The notes beneath the pieces are model-generated. The model was not told where the DNA came from. It was given only the letters and a program-made list of their open reading frames with translations, and made no database searches. Made by a program: the position numbers and the translations under genes. 64,000 nucleotides of DNA from Ditylenchus dipsaci (Eukaryota > Nematoda > Chromadorea > Rhabditida > Anguinidae): positions 1 through 64,000 of the forward strand of contig SADC01000918.1 in the NCBI GenBank assembly GCA_004194705.1, read 5' to 3'. Within the stretch, counting starts at the first letter, position 1; every line of letters begins with the position of its first letter. Positions 55,723 to 64,000 of this stretch are shown here, in pieces.

Positions 55723-57006
55723 CCGTATTTCCTCTAATTAACGCCCCGGGGCGTTTTTTTTTTGGATGCCAAAATCGGAAAATTTGGAATTCGATCTCGA
55801 GATTTTTGGTGCTCAACCATGATCTAAAAAGTGGAGTCGGTAGAGCTCGTGGCAGTTAAGAAAACGTATCAAACAGCTTTGCAAAATTTGCTTCTACCCT
55901 GAGATCCAGACTCTCAAAGTGGAGTACCGTAAAAACGCCTACGCAAAAACGCTACAGTAAAAGGCCTACAGCAAAAAGGCCTACGCAAAAACGCCTACGC
56001 AAAAAGGCCTACGCTAAAAGGCCTATAGTAAAAAGGCCTACAACTGTTTCTAAACTTAATTGATCTACAAATGCCCTGAAACGCATTAAAATTGGATGTC
56101 TGTGTGACAAAAAGGCCTGAAAAGGCCTTAGCCATGTTTCGATTTTAAAAAATTATAACCTTCTGTATATATTCTATTTAAGTTCACGCTTCTATTGAAT
56201 TTCCATATTCTTTTCAGCGTTGGCATTCATTTGGGCAAACTCATTTGGCACCTCATTTGGGCGCCAATTTCAAAATGTCTAATTTTCCTAACTCGAAACT
56301 GCGGTTTTTCCGATTTTATTAGTGTATTCGTCCCGGACACGTCACTCGGGCGCGGTCAGTTGTCCTCCTCAAATTGACCCTCGGTCAATCGCTCCTGTGG
56401 TAAATCAGAGGATTTTTTTTCATTCAAAAGAAATTTTATTCCGATTTGGTTGGAACGTCACAGTGTTTCAATGGAGGTGGTAAATTCCTCGCGGTGAATT
56501 CACGTCAGTAATTTCCCTGTGGTAAATTAGCCTTTCAAAAATTGTGAGGTTACATGTTTCAATCCAAGTGACAGCAGACATTATTTTTTCTCAAATAAAG
56601 TAATACATTAGTATTAAAAACTATGTTCGACGTGCTGTAACATGGCTGGGAATCGAACCGCGACCAGCTTTCACCGATTTCTGCTACTCGGGCAGTGGTC
56701 AGTTAAATCCGCGGCTAATTAGCTCCGTATTTTTTAAATCAATAATATTGCTATATTTTTGTCTAACTATCCTTGTTTTTTAAATGATTTTCTATGAACC
56801 AACCTCAGAAAATTGGAATTCTATTTGTTTCAGGACTGAAAAAATGTGGATAATTTTATAGGCGTTTTTTACTGTAGGCCTTTTTGCGTAGACCTTTTTG
56901 CGTAGGCCTTTTTACTGTAGGCCTTTTTGCGTAGGCGTTTTTACTGGACCCCTCAAAGTCTAGGGGGAGTTAATTAGAGGGGGAGCGTTAATTAGAGGAA
57001 ATACGG
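55723..57006. mobile_element. CCGTATTTCCTCTAAT element, copy 3, with nested insertion
   Basis: TA-flanked, ends CCGTATTTCCTCTAATTAACG and CGTTAATTAGAGGAAATACGG. A second element (about 55927-56947; CCGTAAAAACGCC / GGCGTTTTTACTGG) with subterminal AAAAAGGCCTACG arrays sits inside. It holds a tRNA B-box-like GGTTCGATTCC (minus strand, about 56650). Confidence 0.75.
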
Positions 57007-58185
57007 TAACTAGGCCTTCGTAACATAACTGTCGGAGCACGTTAACTTCAAGAGGCTGCCTGGCGAGAGTTAACTGATGTAGGATTTACATCACTCATTT
57101 TCAGGTCTTTACTCAAACCACTGGTAGAAAATGCAAATTAGTGCAAAACATGCTCGCTACTGTTAGGTGGCTCAACCCATAGAAAAATCGGATCAGGTAC
57201 ATCAGTTTAGACTTAAACGTCTACTAAAAGCGTCTCCTTGACTTTTCTAGCAGGTGAAGAATATCTGAAATCTTTCAGTCAGCAGAGAAAAGAAAATGCT
57301 TCTTTGCTGTCGACCTTCTTGTTGGAGTTGAGCGCGACTCAACTTCAAGTCCAGAACTTAAGACTAGAGTGGCGCCACCAACTCCATTTAAAAAGTTAAT
57401 CAGAGCAAGCTGCGTACGATACACACATCAATTAATGGTTGTTTTTTAAATAAGGCAGCCATGTGATCTGGTGATAGAGAATCCAATTTATGGCCTTTTT
57501 GTGAACATTTTGGTTGGAAAATATTTTTTCAAAAAGTGTCGTTCCGTGTCTAAAAACACGTTTCTATCGTTTTTAGGGCTAATGATAATATTGGCACAGA
57601 AATGATTTGAAAACGGGGGAGTGGGGATGAGTTATTAAAAAAAGGTGAGTTACTTTTCGGTTATCGCTTAGGGGGGTTAGTTATTAAAAAGGGCTGAGCT
57701 ATTGAAAAAAATACGGCAGTTCTAATCAGGGAATAATTCTAAATTTGCCACCACGCGCCATCGTTTGATTGGGAGTCAAAAGCGAATAATAAGTAAAAAT
57801 ACTAATACATGGACAAGCAGAGATAACACCAAGAAAAAAGAAGGCTGGCAAACCCAGTGCACACTAGAACAAAAAATAACCAAAAAGAGGTGTAAAGTTT
57901 TTTAGGATTATGGAAGATGGTTGGACCATTTTTGAGCTGAATCAAGACCATTTAGAGTGGATCTGGACCATAAAAGAAGCATCTGGACCATTAACACGAG
58001 AAAGGCGGACTGTAACTTTTGACCACCTGGGAGTTTTCAGACCTGATGAGCACGATGATCGCGAAATCAAACCCATATCATAGTAGCGTCAAATATTCTT
58101 TTACCTTTTTCGGTACAGCCGAGGTGACAGCTGGCCAAGTTTTTTTTGACTAAACATAGTTTTGGGACAAATCCGATATTGTTAA
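57007..58185. other. Non-coding
   Basis: Nothing recognised except short AGTTATTAAAAA-type repeats near 57630-57720. Confidence 0.3.
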
Positions 58186-58194
58186 TTTGTTTTC

Positions 58195-60256
58195 GGACAA
58201 TACTTTTTTTGGCGCAAAAACACTTTTTGGCGCAAATTTTCGTTTTGCGTAATTAGATTGAAATTTTCAACTTTTTCAAAAAGTTTTAACATCACCGTGT
58301 AGCCCTGCTCTTCTAGTTTCAGATGAGGTTTCATTTATTGCATCATCTTTGAAAAATGTGATACAAAAAAATGAAAGTATGAACCAAATCAGAGCAACAA
58401 TTTAAAATGAAATTTAAAATTCCTGAGGTGAGAATAAAAATCGAGAATTAACGAAGCAATTTATCTTACATTTCAGGTCTGTTTCTGATTGTGAAATGAG
58501 ATTAAGGCTGGTTCCTGCTTTTTCGGCGGATGATGAGCCAAGATGAGCTCTTTTCTTCTTCAGCCCTTTGGTTATGCTACCAAGTGTCTTCAATGCAAAA
58601 TCGACGATCTTCTCGCTCGGCGTCGCTTTTTCTTCAGCCTTTTTCGCAGTCTTAAGGGTTTCCAACAGCAGCTTGATCGCGTAAATGACAAGCGGAACGC
58701 TAGAATGTGCATGCATGAAGTTTCGTTTTAAAAAGTAAACTAAGAAAGATACAGCAGACAAGTTGAAAACTTGTACAAAGCTTTGAACACCACACCGGCA
58801 GAGTCCAGCCAATTCTGAGTGCTCTGGCCTTCAAGACTTTCTTGCTGAAGAAGGGACATCAGCTTACTTATCATTTTCTCTTTCTCTTTGATCATTTCCC
58901 GAAGAAATTTCACTTCATTCTCACACCTAGCGGAAGGGGATCTATCGGTCGTGAGAACATCTGGAGCAGAGGTGGAAGGAGCTTCAGAAGCAGCAGAACT
59001 ACTACTACAGCAGCAACCAGGAGGGCCAGTAGTTGTAGTAGCCTTTTCGAAGTCCTTCTTTTCTTTGACTAAAGTAAAGAAGTCTTAAGTTGCCACAGAA
59101 AGTGAACTCAAAAAATAACATACTGACTGTGAAGTGATACACAGTCACAACACCGCCTAGAACAAGAGCGAGAAGAATGATAGCGGCGATCACGATGAAC
59201 AGCGTACTCTTGTAGAAGGGCTTCTTCTGCTTTTTCTCATCAATTGCTCATTCACGAGGCCGGTCATCACCTGAGCCTACAACCCTTGAGTTTCGACCAT
59301 TGTGCTTGCTTCTAGATTTGAGAGCGTTCGGAAAAAAATGAAATAAGCAGAGAATGAAAAACAGTTACAGTAATCAAAGGTTCTTAAGAAGGGAACATAC
59401 CGAGCGATATTGAAAATCTTACAAACTCTTGGATACAGCGTCGAAAACGCTTTTTTGACATAAATATCCTTTTTTGCGGAAAAGTCAATTTTGGTGCGAA
59501 AAGTTGCGGTTGGAAATTGACTTTATATAATATATGGCCGATCATTAATGATTGAGCGGCGTGCGTGAGTGGCCTAGTGGATTGCAGTGCGGTGGTCAAA
59601 TGTTAGAATCGCTCGAGTTCGAATCCACCTGGTGTCTTTTTGTTTTTGTGTCAATTTATTTTCTTACGTATGATTTTGCTTTTTAATGTGATGATAATGT
59701 TTCAATGCTATTTTTTTACATTTTTTAAATTGAAACTTGATTTTGAACTATGTATAGCTAGCTAACAGTGTCATAGCTTCGGTAGTGTATTGGGTTAGAC
59801 TTTGGTGGTCGAGGCTACCGAGTTTCACTCCGCGTGGTTGACTTTTTTCTTTAATTTTTTTGCATCTTCTTGTTTTTAAAAGTGTTTTTAGTCAGCAAAT
59901 AAATTTTATATCCATTTTTAAATTATAAAAAGCTTTTTACATTCTACTCATATCAAAGCAAAAGATATTGAAATAGTTATTAATATAGATATTAAGAGTC
60001 ACATTTTGAGAGACTGGACCTTGGGTCGGAAGTCGAAAATTTGGGCATTGATGTTTTACACTGGATACCCTATTTATGATACGCTGAATACGATAGCGCC
60101 ATCAGATTTTGTACGTTCATAGTCCATTTTCGAGATATCGACCTCGGAAGTTGAGTACTCGAGCAGGTGCTAAATCTAGAAAATTTTCAATCTAATTACA
60201 CAAACAGAAATTTGCGCCAAAAAAAAGTGGATTTGCGCCAAAAAAAAGTATTGTCC
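58195..60256 (-). mobile_element. Mutator-like element carrying a captured gene (Pack-MULE type)
   Basis: Ends GGACAATACTTTTTTTGGCG and CGCCAAAAAAAAGTATTGTCC; the TIR similarity runs about 75 bp, to TAATTAGATTGAAAATTTTC. It is flanked by a perfect 9-bp duplication TTTGTTTTC (58186-58194 and 60257-60265). The termini match those of the SWIM-bearing element at 30388-31616. Between the TIRs lie about 140 bp of repeat sequence with a TAGCCCTG word (58271-58408) and then the inverted copy of the donor arm (58409-60176). The cargo keeps introns, so it was copied at DNA level. Confidence 0.85.
58414..59300 (-). CDS. Membrane/coiled-coil protein, captured copy
   Basis: This is the minus-strand copy of the gene at 53996-54821, with the same three exons and both introns. 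Its second and third exons are open throughout: linker, coiled coil (CENEVKFLREMIKEKEKM), and the C-terminal part ending in ...SQSETDLK. It stops inside the third intron, so the last donor exon is missing; translation would run into intron sequence and end at 58414. About 870 bp of upstream DNA came along, so it may be expressed. The ATG region carries the same early stop as the donor. Whether it makes protein is unknown. Confidence 0.6.
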
Positions 60257-60265
60257 TTTGTTTTC

Positions 60266-60654
60266 AGAGACATTTTTGGCGTAATGCCAAGAAGTTTCCG
60301 AGCTTGATTTCCAAAAACACTACTATCATAAGGAATACAGTAAACGCTGGTTGTATCGACGCTCTATATGAGGTTATATAGAGCGTCGAGGACACACTCT
60401 ATAAAACTACAACAAAATGCCATTTGCACTACCGCACCCTAGGCTACTCCCTAGGTGTGGCAATTTATCGGGGGGCTGATTGTTCTAGAAAAATGGAATT
60501 TGACTCTTTAAAATGTTATGTTAGAGAAGCTTTTTGCCGTACTTTTACTGTCCTTACAATGTACCCTCTGTATTCATGGGGACACTTATAGCAAAGGTTT
60601 TTACGTTTCAGTAGTTTAGTGGAATCGCATTGGTATTTCAAGTTAAAGGGCATG
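60266..60654. other. Non-coding
   Basis: A short hairpin CTCTATATGAGGTTATATAGAG at about 60361-60382; otherwise nothing recognised. Confidence 0.35.
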
Positions 60655-60855
60655 CTCACGCTTTAAAATTGGTCCCGCCAATTCAAAAAAATTCCCAGTC
60701 ATTGGATTTTTGTACGGATTTTTCAACTTGGTTTCTAACAAACAAGGTCTAGAATTTAATTTCAGGTATAGTTGTGTTAGAAACCAAGTTAAAAAATCCG
60801 TACAAAAGTTCAATGATCAGGAAAAAAAACTGAATTGGCGCGGGACCATTGATCA
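60655..60855. repeat. Hairpin MITE, second copy
   Basis: Arms GGATTTTTCAACTTGGTTTC and GAAACCAAGTTAAAAAATCC; same family as 25500-25700. Confidence 0.65.
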
Positions 60856-60938
60856 GGAAGAGACAGGGTCTTTTAAGAGACCACATTTTTACCACATTTT
60901 CATAGTAATCTTCATGGTAGCGTTTAGCGACCCACTAG

Positions 60939-60996
60939 CAGTGTTGTAAATGATTTTTGCGAGCACCGCACCGGCATCGGTACCTTTACAACACTG
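60939..60996. mobile_element. 58-bp hAT-type micro-MITE
   Basis: Ends CAGTGTTGTAAA and TTTACAACACTG; flanks CCCACTAG and CCCATTAG differ at one of eight positions. Confidence 0.65.
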
Positions 60997-61501
60997 CCCA
61001 TTAGGCAAATACTTCTGGAGTGTCAACTGAAGTTGTAATTGCCGGCGCTGATTTCGTAAAAGCGCCAGCCCTTTTCAACACTTCCTGACCCGATCGGTGC
61101 ATAGACGGAGAACACACCTATCACTTTTTCTCAAAAGTGAGGCTGAGGGGTCGATATACCGTGTTGGAGCATATTTTTAACCAACATCAACTGGTGTTTT
61201 TAGTTTGTTTTGTATTTATTCTTCGCTTTTACTCAAGCATCTATTTCCATATATTTTTACATAACTGTTCTGCCCATCCGCCAAACGAATAAATCGTGTG
61301 CCATTTATCTACTAAACATGTTGTATACAATTTTTTTCAAAATATCGATGGTCAGCCGTTAGCTTTTCTTGTATCGACTATTTATTTTTAATCACAGAAT
61401 CATAGAAAAATTAAAGTCCAGTTATTGGCGTTGGAGATTAAAAAAATTGATTTTATGAATAACTTTTTCCATCCAACTGTCAATTACATTTTGCACACTT
61501 G
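60997..61501. other. Non-coding
   Basis: Nothing recognised. Confidence 0.3.
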
Positions 61502-61509
61502 GTACACAG

Positions 61510-61994
61510 CAGGGCTGCATCGGATATCCGATATCCGACATCCGATATCCGATATCCGGCACTTTTTGACATCCGATATCCGGTATCCGATATCCGAAAA
61601 AATGACCGATTTTCGGATAAAATCGGATAAAGAGAGGCTATTTTGAAAAAAAACTTTTGAATTATTTTTTGAATTTATTTTAAAAAATAGGTGAAAACGA
61701 ACTCTTTTGCGGTCATTTTTACACGATTTTCTCCTGCATTTTATTTGTCTTGTTCTTCCAAGCTTAAATTTATGGCTTTCAGATGCTTAACGAACAAAAA
61801 TGGGATGCATTTTTTGAAAGGAACCATAGCGAAGTGCAAATAAAGTGTTTTACGAGAAAATTTTGAAAATATCCGAAATCCGATATCCGATAACCGATAT
61901 CCGGCACTTTTGATATCCGATATCCGATATCCGATCCGATATTTTTGAATATCCGATATCCGATCCGGTATTTTTTCGTATCGATGCAGCCCTG
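61510..61994. mobile_element. hAT-type MITE with GATATCCG arrays
   Basis: 485 bp, ends CAGGGCTGCATCG and CGATGCAGCCCTG, perfect 8-bp duplication GTACACAG (61502-61509 and 61995-62002). Both ends carry dense runs of the word CGGATATC/GATATCCG (61519-61615 and 61867-61975). Confidence 0.9.
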
Positions 61995-62002
61995 GTACAC
62001 AG

Positions 62003-62590
62003 AGTAACCAAGTAATTTTCTTGATTCTAAAAAGCCATAACTTTTTGCCCACCTAGCCTGATAATCAGTTAAAACACGGGCAGGAGCATCCTGTGCCAAA
62101 TCACATTGAGCCACCGCGAATTGTGCCAAAATTAAGATAATAATTCAACTCAAAAAGGCTGAATTATTATTTAATTTTGGCACAATGTGATTTGGCACAG
62201 GCTGCTCCTGCCCAAAACCACAGCGGAACCAATAAAATAAAGGGTTCTGAAATTGTATACCAAAAAAATTCCTTACGCAAAAAACCACAAACAAATATGG
62301 CTCATTGAAATTAGGCGGATTGCTTGTGCATTCCTGTATGACTGCGCATGACAGGACCAAAAGTGCATTTTTACCCACCCCAACCGCAGAACATGGGGTA
62401 GGTACGACCTGGTCAGGTGGATATACACCTGGATGGTCTGAAAAATAATTTTTTTGAAATATATAAGAAAAACCCATTTTTCTGACTTAAATTTGTGAAA
62501 GTAAGGCTTGACTTTACTTGACCCCCCCCCCCCACGGCTGACCCACTTCTGATGACAATTTTGAAAAACCGATTGCATATTCGTGTTTCT
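62003..62590. other. Repeat debris
   Basis: A hairpin with arms CTGTGCCAAATCACATTG / CACAATGTGATTTGGCACAG lies at about 62088-62202, and a C run at 62522. No exon recognised. Confidence 0.45.
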
Positions 62591-63297
62591 CGAACCCGAT
62601 TTAGGCACGAATTTACCAATCGTTTCCGGTGAAGTGAAAAAAAATTCAAACCACAGGGGGGGGGGGGGGGGTATCATGGATTTTAGTCAAAATTTGAAAA
62701 TTTTGAATTCGCACCTTTTGAATTTTGAAGGGATTAAGGGCTGTATAGGGAGGGGAAGGGAAAAAAGGGGGCCACTAATGACTCAGGGCCCACTAACAAG
62801 AAGATGTTGAACATAGAACATAAACTCTGGTATGCATGCTTTTTCATGCATCCAGAGTCTTTTTCGAGTGATTTGTGTCCAAGGTATGTGTGTGTGCGCA
62901 TCTCAACTCCAAGCCCCCAAGCCCCTGCGCCCCCGAAGGGGGCGCAGGGGGCTTGAGAGTTAGAGATGCGCGCACTCACTTACCTTAGACATGATTCCGA
63001 GAAGTACTCTTGATCATAAAATGCATATAGAGGCTCTTTTTGCCACGGCTCAGTTAAAAACATGGTAAGACAGCCAGAATATACCAATATATGTTTTTTC
63101 TAACGTTCTGCCATAAAAGTGGCCCCTTTTATTCCCTTCCCTCCCTATACAGCCCTTAATCCCTTCAAAATTCAAAACGCGCGAATTCAAATTTTTCAAA
63201 TTTTGACTAAAATCCATGATACCTCCCTGTGGTTTGAAAAAAAATTTCACTTTACCGGAAACGATTGGTAAATTCGTGCCTAAATCGGCTAGGGGAA
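62591..63297. repeat. Long hairpin element, poly(G) arm, GAGATGCGC core
   Basis: Arms CCCGATTTAGGCACGAATTT...CGTTTCCGG and the inverted partner ending AAATTCGTGCCTAAATCGG. A G run of 18 lies at about 62656-62673, but its partner C run is absent. The core at about 62893-62970 matches the family. Confidence 0.7.
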
Positions 63298-63445
63298 ACT
63301 TGCCAAAACGAAATTTGCCAAATACGAAATTTGCCAAATACGAAATTTGCCAAAACGAAATTTGCCAAAACGAAATTTGCCAAATCGAAATGCGCCAAAA
63401 CGAAATATGCCAAAACGAAATTTGCCGAAACGAAATTTGGCCAAC
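63297..63445. repeat. Tandem repeat CGAAATTTGCCAAAA
   Basis: About nine to ten units of 15 bp. Because the unit is a multiple of three, all frames stay open, producing spurious repetitive open frames. Confidence 0.9.
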
Positions 63446-63689
63446 GCACCAACAGGAGGGACCAAGGCAGTTTTTACGTTTTTTCGAAATTTTCGAAACT
63501 GTGTTCTAACACCTAAAACAACCCCAAACCAGCTAAAACCATCCAAAATCACCCAAAACACCCAAATCACACCAAACCACCCAGAACACCAAAACCACCA
63601 GAAACCATTCGAAACTTCACCAAACAAAATTTAAATTTAAAATTTAATTTAAATTTTCAGTCTGAACCAATTAAACCAAGTGGTCGTCG
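63446..63689. repeat. Low-complexity ACCAAACCACCC stretch
   Basis: A/C-rich degenerate repeat (about 63510-63625), then AAATTTAAATTTAAA-like AT runs. No gene. Confidence 0.6.
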
Positions 63690-63985
63690 ACTTGGATCAA
63701 AGTTTTTTTTACGTTTTTGGGTTCCAAAACTTGTTTTCTAGACTAATTCGTGCACGCTGAACATGGTTTGACAGTGGTAAAATGACGTTTCATGAAGAAA
63801 TTTTTGAGTTTTAGGGTATAATTGATTTTGGTAAAATCAATTATTTGCCAAAACTCAAAAAATAACTGAGAAAACGGCATTTTGCCACCGTCAAACCATG
63901 TTAAGCGTGCACGAATTAGTCTAGAAAACTGGTTTTAGAACCCAAAAACGTAAAAAAAATTTTTGATCCAAGTGGACGACCACTT
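63690..63985. repeat. Hairpin element of the AAGTGGTCGACC family
   Basis: Arms (TTTTTTACGTTTTTGGGTTCC / GGAACCCAAAAACGTAAAAAA type) around AATTGATTTTGGTAAAATCAATT. Flanked by CCAAGTGGTCGTCGACTTGG on the left and CCAAGTGGACGACCACTTGG on the right. Confidence 0.7.
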
Positions 63986-64000
63986 GGTTTGGTTGGTTCA

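Noticed and set aside
61741..62129. Minus-strand open frames rich in Asp-Ile-Gly-Tyr-Arg
   Set aside because: They are translations of the GATATCCG array in the MITE at 61510-61994.
63216..63634. Long overlapping open frames on both strands near the right end
   Set aside because: They arise from a 15-bp tandem repeat (multiple of three) and an A/C-rich stretch; no coding signature.

Overview
The window looks like a piece of a TE-rich invertebrate nuclear genome, most likely from a nematode. The genes are split by very short introns (about 27-60 bp) whose acceptors are mostly of the TTTTCAG type. Non-coding DNA is full of transposon remnants and long inverted repeats. No bacterial operon structure, rRNA or CRISPR is visible. 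The nematode assignment is an inference from splice-site style and gene content.

Genes, left to right: (1) 4358-5122, minus strand, a zinc-finger protein resembling the N-terminal half of FBXO30/FBXO40; (2) 8015-12897, plus strand, a LAS1 homologue (HEPN ribonuclease of rRNA processing), whose fifth recognised exon is followed by a 2.4-kb intron holding an antisense Ly6/uPAR-type, probably GPI-anchored gene (8760-9332); (3) 13283-16148, cytoplasmic lysyl-tRNA synthetase in 22 recognised exons; (4) 16505-16723, a small two-exon gene; (5) 39993-43196, a small single-pass membrane protein whose first intron (2.9 kb) is filled with elements; (6) 47617-49412, a CPEB-family translational regulator; (7) 52229-52806, an unrecognised expressed-looking gene; (8) 53996-54821, an unrecognised membrane/coiled-coil gene.

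Mobile DNA makes up most of the rest: an internally deleted LTR retrotransposon with intact 5-bp duplications (6-3026); hAT elements with 8-bp target duplications (17006-18338, 29836-32206, 36135-37468, 46705-46788, 61510-61994, and likely 20071-22510, 34142-34486, 60939-60996); pogo/Tigger-like TA elements; a three-copy TA family with CCGTATTTCCTCTAAT termini; a family of long hairpin elements with poly(C)/poly(G) tracts and a GAGATGCGC core; and Mutator-like elements with 9-bp duplications.

The most notable structure is at the right. A 2,062-bp Mutator-like element (58195-60256, 9-bp duplication TTTGTTTTC, TIRs of about 75 bp) carries a nearly complete, intron-containing copy of gene 8 plus about 870 bp of its upstream DNA, in inverted orientation 3.5 kb from the source locus. 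This looks like a Pack-MULE-type gene capture in an animal. A related element (30388-31616, also with a 9-bp duplication) still holds a decayed coding exon with a SWIM zinc finger, as expected of MULE transposases.

Many conserved exons are interrupted by single missing bases, often in C, G or A runs. This suggests residual consensus deletions in the assembly, so most frame breaks noted below need not be real mutations.
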